Shown: one piece after another, positions 47,170 to 60,301 of the stretch
How positions within the stretch are numbered: position 1 is the first letter of the stretch
Layout of the letters: every line of letters begins with the position of its first letter
From: Corylus avellana
Lineage: Eukaryota; Streptophyta; Magnoliopsida; Fagales; Betulaceae
DNA length: 64,000 bases
Reading direction: 5' to 3'
Assembly (NCBI RefSeq): GCF_901000735.1
Contig: NC_081547.1
Location: forward strand, 12,321,156 to 12,385,155
Notes under the pieces: model-generated
What the model was told of the DNA's origin: nothing
Databases searched by the model: none
The model's input: the letters and a program-made list of their open reading frames with translations, nothing else
Translations under genes and position numbers: made by a program

Positions 47170-49656
47170 CACAGACTGTAATAATGATGCTTCTTCGTTT
47201 TTACTAGTGGCTTTTCTATTAAATTATTCACAAACTAATATAGCGGAATAATTAAATTATTTACAAAGCTAATAAACTATTTTCAGTCAACAATTACTAT
47301 TTGTGGTGATTCAATCTTCCTAAATAAATCTTTAAAGTGGTTAACGAGAATTCAATTCTCGAAATGAGAATAGTTAATCCTATTAATGTTAGTAATCTTG
47401 AGTTACACTGAATTTTTTACGGGGTTGGTCGATGGAACATACTCCCAGCAGACATGTATTATTATAGTCACACTCAAATATAATAACTACAATTAATCTC
47501 CTTTATACATAATTTTTTTTTGTTAAAAAAAATAAAATAAAATATAACAGTCATACAATTGACATATCATAAAGTAAATTAGCTTTAATGTGTTACATTA
47601 TCCAAATATATTATGTTGTAATATATATATATATATATTAAGCCTAGTAACGGGGTTTAGAGGTGGCATGCTATTAAGTAATGCTAATGGGTGGCTTTAG
47701 TTACGTACCCTACCACTTTTACTTAAATTATTTATAAATTGATGTAACGGCATGAATAAACGTTTTTCAGCTTTTTAATTTTTAAATTATTATATTAATT
47801 ATAAATTAATTATCACATTATTATATAAATAATTTTATAGTAAAAATTATAATTTTTTTAATTTTTTAATTTCTCTCTTTTCTTTTTTTTTTTTCAAAGT
47901 TTCTTTAAGTCTATTTTATTGCATGAAATTACAAAGCCCACGTGAAAGTGGTTAAAATATCCTTTCCTTTCCATTTTTTTATTAATACTTTTTTGTCTTT
48001 TCAACTGTTTTTCTTAATCTAATCTCCTTTTAAATCCTTAAATATTAAAGGTTTGAGTTTATTCAGCTTGCAACTTGCAAAACTTTAACCAAATGTGAAG
48101 ACGGGAATGTCTTGTCGTCTTTATCTGTAATTTTTTATTTATTTTATATTTCCTTTACCATCACATCTTTGTAGTCAATTCAAATTTCTTGTACGTAAAT
48201 ACGCAAATGATGCTCTGCATCCTCTGACATCCACGTGCCAATTCTTGGAAACTTTATATATATATTTTTTAATAAATTTTTGTAAAAGCACTCATAAATT
48301 ACCACTTCGAATTACCAATTCGATATAATTTATATTAAAACAACGAAAAATAACACAAGTAAATATTTTAAATTTCAAAACCAAATTTTTTTTTAAATTA
48401 CAATTTGCAAAAATACATTTAAAAGACCATTTGTGTTACTTGGTATTCTCAAATTATCATTTCCACACTATTTATTACGTTAAAATGAATAAGAAATGAT
48501 GCATGTGATTCATATGTGTATATTTTAGACTTAAAATATTCAAATTGTTTTGATTTAAAAAAAAAAAAATCTAACAAATTCTTCTAATTAACACAAATCC
48601 CTTTCTTTCTTTTTTTCTTCCCTTTGTAAAGTATAGGAAAAATGATCATATTAGGCTTATTAGCCCAAAGAGTTAAGCATATTTAGAGCTCGTTCGGGGA
48701 TTACGTTTGAAAAATATAATTTTTAAATCAAAAAGTATTTTTGGGTAAAAAGTTTATTTTTAAATTTTTTTAAACTCTTAAAAACGCTTTTAATTTTCTT
48801 ACCAAATAAGTATTTTTTTTATTTAAATAAATTTTTTAAATATTAAAAACACTTTTATAATATTCAAACGCAATTTTAAACGTATTCTTCCAAAAATTAT
48901 CTCAAAAAAAGCTTACTCGGGAAACTCTATTTTCAAATTAATCCTTCCTTTCTAATCTTGTAGAAATTCTGCCAACTTTTCTTTTATTTTATTAACATCT
49001 AAACAAAAAAATAAAAGGGTCATATCATCTTGCTTGTGGCATATCGAGGTTGGCCTCCACAGGACCACAGGTATGGTGACCAACTACCCCTTGTCAGTTG
49101 TCTGTGAGGGTAGCTTTTATGGGGCCACCCTTCTTTGGAGGCTAAGCCTCCATAGAACACAAATTGAATTTTTTTTTACTAATTATTATTTATTTGGAAG
49201 TAAAATTATATTGAAATTATTTTGTCAGAGAAATGTACAAAATGTTATACAAGAATGGATTAATAGATTACGGAGGTTTAAGATGGTTTTTAAACCCCCA
49301 CTACCAATTTAATTTTTCCAAAACTATAAACTAAGTTCAAAAACTACATTAAAGACATCAAATCATCCGGACATACCTCGTGATTAGAACAATCACACAA
49401 GAGGGCATGTTACATGTTGGCTTTTTTTAATTAATAAACAATAAAGGGTAATAATGATTATTCATTTTATATATATAACCTTTGTTTTTTTTACTGATTT
49501 AAATTACGAATCCGAAGTGCTTTTTGTTACCGCTTAATTAGAAACACTAGCATTAATTGGAGTAGTGTCGGTAAGAATAGTCTCCTTTGCTTTCTGTTTT
49601 TTTTTGTTTTTTTTGGTGGAATCCAGCGGTGGCATGCACAAAGAAAGAAACATATA
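47170..49656. other. Intergenic, AT-rich, non-coding
   Basis: Upstream region of PME gene 2 and beyond. It has an (AT)n tract at about 47620-47640 and long A/T runs. No gene is seen. Confidence 0.6.
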
Positions 49657-49819
49657 CAGGGGGCGGACCTACATAAGTTCTTGGGGGACATTAAATTATA
49701 AAATTATTTTTAAAATTTAAAATTTTACTCTAAAATTTATAGGGTTTTATGAAATGTCCCCCAAAAATTAAATTTTTACATTTTGTCTCCCCACTTTTAA
49801 TTGTCTAATTCCGCCCCAG
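49657..49819. mobile_element. Small hAT-type MITE
   Basis: Left CAGGGGGCGGA and right TCCGCCCCAG are inverted ends. The inner arms 'gggggacatt' and 'aatgtccccc' also pair. Flanks ACATATA and CCATATA are similar but not identical, so the target duplication is uncertain. Confidence 0.55.
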
Positions 49820-50468
49820 CCCATATAATTGTGATCCTCATCCCAATTGGTAAACAAAAAAGAAAATGGAAAAGGAGAAAAAATAATAATACCTCTTGTA
49901 TGTAGTCTTGTGATGAGAATAGAAGCACCAAACTTTGTCTTCTTAAAATATTCCATCTCTTTCTTTTATTTATCCTTTTTTTTTTTTTTTTAATATTTGG
50001 ATTTGGAAATAGTTAAAGCGTAGATCCACCGTTGGATGCATCTAGTACAAAAATGAAAGGCACGGAGCTGTAAGCTTTCGAATAAGTCAAATTTGAAACG
50101 CAACCCACGTGGCTGACTGGCTGCGTCGTAGATGTGCACGGTCAACATTTATGAGCCGATGGCCGCCACTGAACAATCATTAAGGCTGTGTTTGGGAATG
50201 GAATAAAAAATAATAATAATAATAAAAAATTATAAAAAAAAAGATAAAACAGTATTGTAATAGATTTATTTGATGTGAAAATATATATATATATATATAT
50301 ATAAAAAAAAGAAAAATTTTGTTTTATAGTTATTTTTTTATTTAAATACAGTCCTCTTCTTTCTTTTTTATTTTTTATTTTTTTTTATTATATCTATACA
50401 CCTATAAAATATTGCTATTTACTATACTCGTAGAATTAAATGACAAGGTAAAAAAAACCAGCTTTTAG
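49820..50468. other. Intergenic, AT-rich
   Basis: Poly-T, AAT repeats and an (AT)n tract at 50281-50302. No gene is seen. Confidence 0.6.
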
Positions 50469-51010
50469 CCTCTCTCTCTCTCTCTAGTCTCTCTCCGGTG
50501 AGATCATGAAGGGGTGGAAGGATTCCATCCACCTTTTTATTTTTTGTTTTTTCTTTTATTATTATTATTATGTTTTTGTTATGGTTTAATTTGAAACCCA
50601 GCCGCAGTGTCTAGATTCAACAATAACAGCAGCAGCCGTTCTCACCACCTCATCTTTTGGCTTCTTCTTGAGCTTGGGTTTCGTCGATATTTTGTTGATA
50701 AATTTGATCAGCTCATTGTGTGAAGGGTTTGTTTTTAGGCCAGGTTAATAAAGCTTGTTTCTTTAATAATAAGACTTACCCATGTATCCATATCTAGTCT
50801 ACTCAGAATTGATTTATCCCTTAAATGAAGTGTGCACATGGGTTGGATCGGAGGAAATAAATACGTTTTTATTATTGAATTTTCAATATATCTACGATGT
50901 TGTACTTTTTATAGCTTTTGGCTATATTTCTCTGTAAGAGATTTACGCTCTGGATCTCTTATTAATTATGGAATGAAGATGAAAGAATTCCCTTTAAAAA
51001 AAAAAAAAAA
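50469..51010 (+). other. Possible poly(A)-tailed retrocopy, non-coding
   Basis: Starts with a CT-rich, 5'UTR-like tract and ends in a run of A at about 50997-51010. It is flanked by AACCAGCTTTTA (50457-50468) and AACCAACTTTTG (51009-51020), 10 of 12 alike. That pattern fits a transcript copied by LINE machinery. No conserved reading frame is seen. Confidence 0.35.
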
Positions 51011-51020
51011 CCAACTTTTG

Positions 51021-51786
51021 AATGAATACTTGAATAAAAAAAAAATTTTTTTAAAAAAAAGAAAAGTAAAAATTGACTTTTGAATCACAAAAAACTTATA
51101 TATATATATATATAGTACTAAAAGGTGTTTTAAATGTATAATATAATATTATATTAAATGTGATTTGGCTTTCAAAATTTTTTTTTTAAAAAAATTGATT
51201 ATCTCAAATTAAATAGTAATTTTAAAAGGCATATGACATTTATGAAGATTCATTGAAAACTCTAATTTTTTTTTTAGAGAATCTTTCAAATTTCATCCAT
51301 AGAAAATCTAGAGCATAACAACTCCAATATCATAAAGCATAAAGATTTAACATAACATAACCAATTGCTATATTATTACAAAGTCTTATATACAATCAGA
51401 AAATATTTACAATAGAAGTCTATCTGTGACAGCAAACTCCGCTAACTCATACACAACTTCAATTATAAAATAAATCTGCTCTGGCCTCTAAAGTAGATTA
51501 GATCTAAAATATGGATATCATCATCGACCTAAAGGCCAAGCCATTAACAAAACCAACAAAGCAAAATACAAAGCTCAAAACTAAACTAAAAACTCCCAAA
51601 AAAAAAAAAAAAAAGCAGCTCGTAGTCTTTTTATTATTATTATTATTATTATTTAGCATAAATCATTGTAGGTGATTGAAAATTGAATACCTGATATACC
51701 GCGGATTGCGGTCCATTTGGTCTGACCATTCATAAAAAGGATTAAAATTGGGCCACGAATCAGAAAAGTGGATATGTAATCTGGCG
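51021..51786. other. AT-rich non-coding stretch
   Basis: Contains an (AT)n tract, poly-A and an ATT array at 51630-51655. No gene is seen. Confidence 0.6.
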
Positions 51787-51896
51787 GTGATGGCTCAAAG
51801 GTGAGAAAGTGTGATTTCCTAGAATCAAAGGTGAGAATGTGTGATTTCCTAGAATCGGAGGGTGATGGCTCAAAGGTGAGAATGTGTGATTTCCTA
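51787..51896. repeat. Short minisatellite
   Basis: Three units of 'aaggtgaga.tgtgatttcc' followed by 'tagaatc', two with 'gatggctc' in front. Confidence 0.8.
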
Positions 51897-52183
51897 GGCA
51901 GTTGCCAACTGGTAACACTAGTATGACTATTGCTTGATTGGTTCCGGAAGCTTTGCCTTAAGGCCAATCGCTGCTTTTTCTAAGATAGAGGTAGCAGATT
52001 AAGACCTCTCTCAATAAAGAAAAAAAGAAGAAAACGGTCTTCAACTACTCTCCTTTCCATTCAACCCATTAAGATAACCTCACCGACAAAATTAATAATA
52101 ATAATAATAATAATAATAGGGGTTCAATACTCTTTTGTTTTCTAGGGTTTTAACACTTTTTTTTTTTTTTCCTTTTGGTTTGA

Positions 52184-53958
52184 TGCAATAGGTAATTCTA
52201 GATTTTAAGTTTATCAATGATTTGAAAATTTTTCTTTAAAAACTAAATACTCACTAAGTTTTGAAGGAAAAAGAAGAATAAACTCAACTATAAGTAATTC
52301 TCACTAATAAAAATAAATAATCAACATAAACTCCGCAAAACCCAAAACCTAATAAAATAACGAAATAAAGACTCCCCAAAACCTAACCCTAATAAAATAA
52401 CAATATAAAGTTGGCTAAAAAATAAAACAAACTGACTGCGCCCGTTCGGACGGGACACATGGCTATCCGGATGGCCACAACACTTAAACGAAAAGAACAT
52501 GAAATAACATATGGGATCGGAATACACTCCAATCTACATCTTTCTCCCCAAGTTGGAGAGAATTCGTTCTCGAATTTGGCTGGTTCTTCCCATAGTCTTT
52601 CGGTTGTCGAGTCAACTCATTCCATCCTCCTCTTCTCAAAATCACAAGAAGGGCACACCTCATAATAAGCATGATGGCCTGCACCTCAACTTGCCGAGTA
52701 GACTTGCCAAGCTTTGCTCGTACCTTGCCATTCCCAAATGTCATGAGAATCCCCAAAGAACTCACAAGACCCTTTCACTCTTTGATAGAAAAGTCGTCTC
52801 CACCCCATAGATCTCATCACAACTTTGGTTAAAAGTTTTTGACAAGATAGCATCTACTTCAAGGAAATCAACTTCCAAATCAAAGATTTCTCTTTCAGGA
52901 CTTTCATCAAACACTTGGTATATAGAACTCACCTCTTCGTCAAGATAAATGTCAGAGATTGGTGGAGAGGCCCAATCTACCGAGCAATCTTCTTCAATGA
53001 ATCCATCTTCCTCCACCACAACTGATTGACTCCTAATCTTCATCGCCTTTCTAGGCACCATCTCTGCCATCTTCCTAGGTACTTCTTTTTGTGGATTGTT
53101 TTTTTTTTTTTGGTCACCAAGAACTCTTTGGGTTGCAAGCAACCTTGGAATTCTGGTGCAACAAGTTTGAACCTACTCCCCCACCGATTGGCATGAGTTT
53201 GCGCAAGGTGCTGACATCCATGCGTTCGGCACTCCACAAACGGGTTTCTAGATCAAATCCCTTTGTGACCACACAGGTTGGATATTTCAGTAGTGAGGTC
53301 TTTAATTTGATCATTCATAGCCGTGAATTGATCATCCACATGTTGCTAACGTTCAGCGATAGATTTGCCTTCCGCTTCCGCAAATTGCGGTATTGGTTGG
53401 CGACGACAATTGTTCGGCCCACCACCCATTTGCTGCAAACGAATCGCCGGTTGCTCCTTACATGTTGTCTCCGTGCGCACGTGCACCTCGTTCATGTCTG
53501 CCAGACGGTCGCTCCTCCCCATTCATAGAAAGTAACTTGAGCTTTAATACCAAGTGATGCAACCTGGCTTAGTAGGTTGCAGCGAAAAACAACAATAAGG
53601 CAGCTGATAGGTAATTCTAGATCTTGAGTCTATCAATGATCTAAGAATTCTTCTTGAAAAGCTAGATACTCTTTAGGTTTTGAAGGAAAAAGAGGAATAA
53701 ACTCAACTATGAGTAATTCTTATTAATAAAATCAATAATCAACATAAACTCTCCCAAAACCTTAAACCTAATAAAATAATGAAATAAAGACTCCAAAAAC
53801 CCTAACCCTAATAAAATAACAACATAAAGTCGGTTAGAAAATAAAACAAACTAACAGTGCCAGTCCGGACGGGACATATGGCCGTCCGGACGGCCACGAC
53901 ACTTAAACGACAAAAAACATGAAATAACATATGGGATCGGAATACACTTCGATCTACA
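52184..53958 (-). mobile_element. Small LTR element with paired LTRs
   Basis: The LTRs at 52184-52538 and 53558-53958 match over about 340 bp; the left one lacks roughly 45 bp near its outer end. The primer site on the minus strand just inside the right LTR reads TGGTATTAAAGC, two changes from the initiator-Met site, and a purine-rich tract (CTTGGGGAGAAAGA) precedes the left LTR. The interior is only about 1.0 kb, with pieces that look like Gypsy gag (53314-53114) and the end of pol (near 52590). It is an internally deleted, non-autonomous element. Confidence 0.75.
52762..53142 (-). pseudogene. Acidic open frame in the small LTR element
   Basis: 126 codons, acidic (VVEEDGFIEEDCSVDW), with no domain I recognise. 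It lies between the gag-like and pol-end-like remnants, so it is probably retroelement-derived, not a host gene. Confidence 0.4.
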
Positions 53959-54060
53959 ACATGGTTTCATTTTTATCACAGGAGGTATATGTGATTTTCA
54001 TAAAAACTAAGATGGTACCTCAGTTAAAATTCTGTCTAAAACTTAACGGAACGCCATGTC

Positions 54061-54494
54061 TGTTGGGGATAAAATCCACAACTGGTTCCACTATCTCTCA
54101 ACAACCCTAAATTATCTCACAAGATCCCACATTATCTCAAGTACTTGAGATTATCTCTCCGCTATTTCAAATTCTCCCTCAATCACTTGAAGGGAGAAGA
54201 TCAAGGGAGTAGTTACACAGATAAAACCCTATAAAAGGGAACACCAGGCATTGGTACTAGGGATCGATCATTTATTTCCCAATAAATTGCTAACCCTGGC
54301 TACATTTTGACTCGATATACAACTGCTAACTTAAGCATCGGAGGGTCTCTAGGGCCTTCCCCGGAGGTCCCTTTGACGCTTTTATTATTTTGTAGGTGCC
54401 CGAAGATTGATGATCACAAATGTCTCGAAGAACGCGAAGATCACACCAATCAAAAATTGTTCGACCAAAAAGTGCATCAACAAGTACCAATCAA
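54061..54494 (+). mobile_element. Solo LTR (Gypsy style) with 5-bp target duplication
   Basis: Begins TGTTGGGGATAAAATCC, has 'cctataaaaggg' as TATA region and 'acttaagcatcggagggtct', a phrase common in plant Gypsy LTRs. ATGTC lies on both sides (54056-54060 and 54495-54499). The end reads CCAATCAA, so the last base is off the TG...CA rule. Confidence 0.65.
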
Positions 54495-54729
54495 ATGTCA
54501 TCACGTATCATATAATTAATCTTTTTTAAAAAAATTATGATTTTTCAAAAAAAAAGAAAAAAATTTGGGGGAGGCTCTTGGCCATTTAGGGGTGGCTGGC
54601 CACCCCCTTTGGCCATGTGGCCACCCCCATCTGAGAGACCTCCTTAAAGAAGGTACACGACCACCATATGAGAAACATTTACTTCCTCGCATTGCTCAAA
54701 GTCTGAACAAACAACTTGATGATGACACT

Positions 54730-55620
54730 TAGTACACGGATTACCAAGTTGGTGAGAAAATTCATCGCCTAAAAGAGGCGCATGCCGGTTATGCGGCCCT
54801 TAAAAGGGACAACAATGGTATTGGGTTTGGATAGGATGATGACCTTGGGAGGATCAATGCAACTTCGGAGCAATGGGAACACATCAAGACGTTATACCCA
54901 AAACCTTTATTGATATCATTTATTTATTGTTATGTCCTTTGCCACTTACAGAGGTTGTACTAACTTAACTATTTTTTGCATTTTTTTTTTCTTTTAATAG
55001 GATCCAAAACTGAAAAGGTATTATAAATTTCGTACTAGCCCACCCCAGAATTGGGTCAAAACGTGCTATGTCTTTACAAGGTCCACTGCCACTGGAAATT
55101 ACAAATATGCTAGCACCCAATCCCCCTTAGACTCCAATCGTGGTGATGAGAATCATGTAGATCTCAATCTTCCTCCGGCCATCATTGACCTGACTGAGGG
55201 ACCTAGTTGTCCCGTTCGGAAGCCGAAATGCAAATCAAAGGGAAAGAGGAAATGTGACATCGATTGGTCGTCCTCGCATTCTAGCAAGCGTTCCACAAAG
55301 GATGAGGAGGTTTACATTCGAATTACCAGCAGTTCGATTCCATTAAGGATACAGTCATCCGACATCTAAAAATATCCGACAATTCCCCGTCCGTTGGGGA
55401 CGCTAAGCCTTCCCTGCGCCCTTTAGGTCAAGGTTCTGCTGCACCTGTTATGACATAGTTAATGCTCTTGCTACTGAGATGTCAATGCCTACTACTGAAC
55501 ATTTGGAGATGTGAAGAGCCCTCAATGAGCCACACTGGGCATCGGTTGTATTGAGCATGACTGACGCAGAACAACGTATGTGGGTCAACACTTTCATGCC
55601 CAAAGGCGATGCTTGATAGA
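54730..55620 (+). pseudogene. PIF/Harbinger ORF1 (Myb/SANT-like), decayed
   Basis: Reads IGFG-stop-DDDLGRINATSEQWEHIKTLYP near 54820-54900, the end of a Myb/SANT-like DNA-binding domain (the stop stands at an expected Trp). After an intron-like stretch with acceptor TTTTAATAG/GATCC, an open stretch 55001-55369 follows (STATGNYKYAS, VDLNLPP, basic KPKCKSKGKRK). A further piece at 55480-55620 (ALNEPHWASVV, AEQRMWVNTF) looks like the C-terminal part. It lies head-to-tail before the transposase, as in PIF/Pong elements, where both proteins are needed for movement. Confidence 0.65.
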
Positions 55621-55849
55621 AGCCTTATCGTTTTATGTTATATTTATATTGTGTGTCACTTGTAAGACATGATTATATTATTGTGATTGTGTGTAATACT
55701 AAACTTTAGCTCTGTACCGATGCTTATTCCCTAACATGTATGCGGAGTTTAAATCTATATTATGTAATTGTGGCTTTAATATCTAATGACGCATATGTAA
55801 ATATGATGTATATCCTATGTGACATTATGCATTACATGAAATTGTAGGT

Positions 55850-57249
55850 TTTTTTGACTTGGATGCAGCTAACAACAGTGATTTCACAAACTGTGATGAT
55901 CTTACAGATTCCGATATTGAGATATCGGATGACGACGATGACGAGCCGAATTTGGATCCATTACTAAGGGATGAATTGGAGATTCTTCTTTTGCGCATGT
56001 TTGAGTTAGTGCAAGAATGTTATATCCGTTTAATGCATCCATCAATAAGGCGCATTCCAATTCCTCAAAGGACGTCAGTGTTGACTAGCGCTATGTGGGT
56101 ATATTGGGTATTTACCGATGACAACAAAACTACATGTAATGAGCGATTTGAATGGGGACAAGTATATTCTTGAAACTGTGTAACACAATAAAACAAAATG
56201 GTTTCTTAAAGAGCAGTCGTTATGTTAAGATTACAGAGCAAGTTCGACATTTCTCTTAGTTGCCACATACAGTCACACACATAGGGATGTGTCAGATAGA
56301 ATACAATGATCTACGAAAATAGTAAACCGATATTATCACCTAGTTTCGAAAGCGCTTTGTAGGCTTGAAAAAATCATCATACGACCATCCGTAATGCAGA
56401 TGCCTCACCCGTATGTCATGAAAGATAACCACTATTATCCGTGGTTCAGTGTAAGTCATATTAAAACTAACGTAGTGTTTAGTTGAAAAAGTTTGTTGCC
56501 AAAATATATAGCCTTTACGTTAATTAGTACCATTTATTGATTTCATGATTTTTATTTTTCTCCTAGAAATGCATTGGGGCCATTGATGACACCCTCGTTG
56601 ACGCAAGGGTGACGAGGGAGAACAAGGTGCCCTATTGGGATTACAAGTTAAACACATCGCATAATGTGTTATGTGTAGTTGACTTTGACCTATGTTTGAC
56701 CTATGTATATGCTAGTTGGGAGGGTAGCATACATGACTCTTGGGTTTTTTGGGAGTGTATCCACAATTCAGAAGTTCGCTTCCCCACCCCAACTTTAGGT
56801 ACTAGTTCGTAATGTAGGTTTTGTGCTAGTTCATTTAATATTGGTACCAAGTCTTACATGATAGTATTCAATAAATTTTTGTAGAGTATTTTTACTTGGT
56901 TGACTCAGGCTATGGCTGCTACAAGGGGTTTATTTCCCTGCATCGCAATCAAAGATACCATTAGGAGACATTTTGTCAATCTTGGATACCCCCCAAGAAT
57001 GCTATGGAATTTTTTAATTACAGGCACTCTTCCCTAAGTTCAGTTGTTGAAAGAAAGTTTGGAATCCTGAAGAAACGTTTCAAAATCTTGAAGTGTATAC
57101 CTCCATTTTTCATGCGATATCAGCGATATTTTGTGATCGTGTGTTGCACCGTCCAAAACTTCATTCGAAAGGACTGTGGTCTCACAGATCCGTTATTTGT
57201 TAATACTTTAAAGAAGATATACAGGGAAGAATTGATTGATGTGTCGTAG
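55850..57249 (+). pseudogene. PIF/Harbinger transposase (DDE_Tnp_4), decayed
   Basis: Exon-like start after acceptor ATTGTAG at 55848. It has an N-terminal helix region (MFELVQECYIRLMHPSIRRIP), stops after GQVYS, then CIGAIDDTLVDARV (first Asp), WEGSIHDSWV (second Asp), DSGYGCYKGFI, FNYRHSSLSSVVERKFGIL (Glu) and CCTVQNFIRKD. All three catalytic acids are readable, but stops and frame changes separate the parts. GAIDD replaces the usual GAIDGT. Confidence 0.8.
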
Positions 57250-60200
57250 GTGGCAACCATGCCAGTTGTTCCATACGTTGCACGTGATATACCACCAGAC
57301 CGATCTCCCCAAAGTAAATAATTCATGGTAATATACCGGGAAGCAATGACAAGTCACATGTGGAAAATCTTAAATTCGGGATAATTTATGGCTCATTTCA
57401 TCTTCTCGTGTTTTGTGTCATTTTTTGTGTATTATGGATAATGTAGAACTTATAAGGATAGATGATTAAAAGATGATTGAGAGAATTATGCATTTAGTAA
57501 AGATTAAACTTTATACATTTCTAGATGTAATTCATATAAATGATATGCAGATTTATAATGTTTAGTAACGACAAGTGGTTCGAAAGGTTTTTTTGAACAT
57601 TTTCTATTTTTGGAAGCTAATTAGTTAATTTAGTGAGGACAAGGACATTGATTGCTTATAATCTTTTAAAAACTTCTCAAACAAAGTTACAATGAAAAAC
57701 ACAGCGCATAGCGCGGGTTATATGCTCGTAATTATAATAAAAGAGAGGGTTGTATTGATTAGATAAAAACAAAAAGGTACAAACGGAGGAAAACTATGCT
57801 TACACTTGAATACAACAATTAAAATACATGAGCATTGAAGTCTAGAGCCAAACATATAGGATTGTCCTATAAAGAACAACACCCTTTTATTTTGTGAAAA
57901 AAACATTTTCCTACAAGGGCAGCCTACGCCGATCAATACCCTGAGGTATTCCAAAAATTAAATACATGAGCATTGAAGATAGAGCCAAACATAGACCGCA
58001 TAGGGCAATAAGCAGAAAATGAAGTCGACTCTCAACAACTTCTTTATGGCGAAGTTAGACCTCCAGCAACTTATTCTTTGTCTTCAACTCAGATAACATC
58101 ACTTGAGTACGATCATTGACAGGGTCGTCAACTCAGTCAAAAAACTTGCAATGAGTTCTAGTTCCATCTTTAAATTTAGGGAACGCAAAGTAGCGCCGAC
58201 CTGGGTTATCTCTATTTGATGAGGTCCGAAGCAGACATGGCCGTCTGTAGAAGCATTCACGCGTCTCGTGGTGACCAAGGTCGGAGGCAGTTGATGATCG
58301 GTCTGACATCTGCAACCACAGAACCACGGGCATGACAAAATGTATGGGTTTTCAATTAAATGTCGTCTACTATGTATGGTTCAATTTAAATGTTGTATGT
58401 TAAAATTAGGTAGTGGGATACTCATACAGTATGAAAGAAAATGATGACTAAGAGCAGTAGAATTAATTTTGACACTCCTAAAAAAAACATTTAATCATGG
58501 GTTTAAGAACTCAAATAGACAAATAATCTAACTATGCAAATTATTTAATCAATTACAGTTTGTGCCGCCCCAAGAGATATCTGCCAATTCATAGCCAAAT
58601 ATGGCAAAAAGAACATAATTGGATGAAAGGGGATGTGGGAATTTCAAAAAGAAAACCTTACTTCATCTAGCAATCTTCCAATGATACTATTATACCTAGG
58701 ATTGATGGTTTAATAATACCAATTCAATTTAACACCTAGAAATTGATTTTAACTTTAAGAGACTTCTCCTTAAAAAACAAATTTAAGAGATTAAATTAGT
58801 AAATGGTGTTTTTAAAATTCTAGACTATCATATCAAAGAGTCTTTTAACTTAAGATCTACATATACTTAAGTCATGGAGTCATCAACACCAATTAGTCTT
58901 GCCATAAGAATTATCAGTCAACCAGTATCCATGACTTGGTTGAAGAGAAGCACATTAATGAACAATATTCACCCAACGTTGAAAAATGGATGAAAACTTT
59001 GAATTATGAATCAATTAATTTTTGGGACCCGTGGAAACAAGAATCTGTACTTGCTCAAAACAACACACAAAATTAGTTTCCTTTATTCTCCTCAAATTTC
59101 TCAACTACTACAACAAGGTCAAAAATTGGACAAATATAGAAAAGTATGTATATATTATTAGGAGAGTTATTACGCTCAACATATGATTCCAGGAGTTCCA
59201 AATCAACCAAATTCGCAAGGTAAAAAAAAAAAAAAAAAGACGAGGTCTGCAGCAAAAAAAACGAAATGAGCAAAATAAGAAGCTTTAATAGTCTGTTCAA
59301 ATACTACATAAGAACGTAAATTCTATTTGTTTTCCTTCTCTCAAGTTTTCCCAGTTACCAAGCACATATAACTTTGTAATACTTTTTGACCCAAGTTGTC
59401 GCTCAGATGATTTACACGAATTTCCCAGTTACCAAACACACATAACCAATCATAAGAAATTGTAAAATTGAACACAAAAATCAACCAAACCACGACTTCC
59501 AAATACAATCCTCCCCTGTATACTTTTTTTTCTCTTCAACCAAACGGGAAGCAAAAACAATAACAAACTCGAACTTCAAAAAATAAAATTGAAAAGAACA
59601 AAAAATATCATCGATCATATCCTCGAAAACCCAGTATCAGTTTGTGTTCATAACCCCATAACCCCAAAAAGACCAAATTACAATGAGAACACATTCAACC
59701 AAACCAGACCCAAATTCCTCAAAAAAAGAAAAAACAAAACAAAACATCACATTGTTCATAAACAAATCATCTAGCAGAAGGATTATCAATAAAATGTGAA
59801 AAGAAATGCCCAAATACCAAACAAACGCACATACGCTCCTGTGCAGAGGCATACAATACAGTAAAAAAGAAAGAAGCAAGAAACCCAAAACAAATGCTCA
59901 TGGGTCCGGATCTTTTCACTTTTCGGTCTCAATAAAATCACCTAATTTCAAGCTCTAGTGAGTGGCGTTGTGGTGGAGGGTCTTCGCTGTCGCTGGATCA
60001 CAGAGGAAGAAGAAGCCAAGCGCGGTTGGTCAGCGAGGTTGGAGCAACAGGCAGTGAAGAAGAAACGACCGAAGAGTGAGAGCTGAGGGAAAAAAGAACT
60101 AAAGAGCGAAATTGTATTGTGCAAGTCAGTCCCTTGCAATGGCATTTTTGGGAAAGCGGGAGAAAGGCTTGTTTTTTGGTGCTGCTTTTCAAGTTGTTTC

Positions 60201-60300
60201 ACTGAACAAGCAAAGTTGAGGTGTACGAGCTGCCTTACCTGTCGCCCACTGTGAATAGGTAAATGCCGTGTGCCGTTTGCCATAAACCGTTTGTCAAACG
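57250..60300. other. Intergenic, non-coding
   Basis: AT-rich. It has a short repeat pair 'aatacatgagcattgaag' plus 'agagccaaacata' at about 57822-57855 and 57960-57993. The frames at 58099-58338 and 59948-60283 (minus) show no domain I recognise. TIRs of the Harbinger element were not found. Confidence 0.5.
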
Positions 60301-60301
60301 G

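Noticed and set aside
58099..58338. Minus-strand open frame of 79 codons
   Set aside because: No domain recognised and no support from neighbours; left as non-coding.
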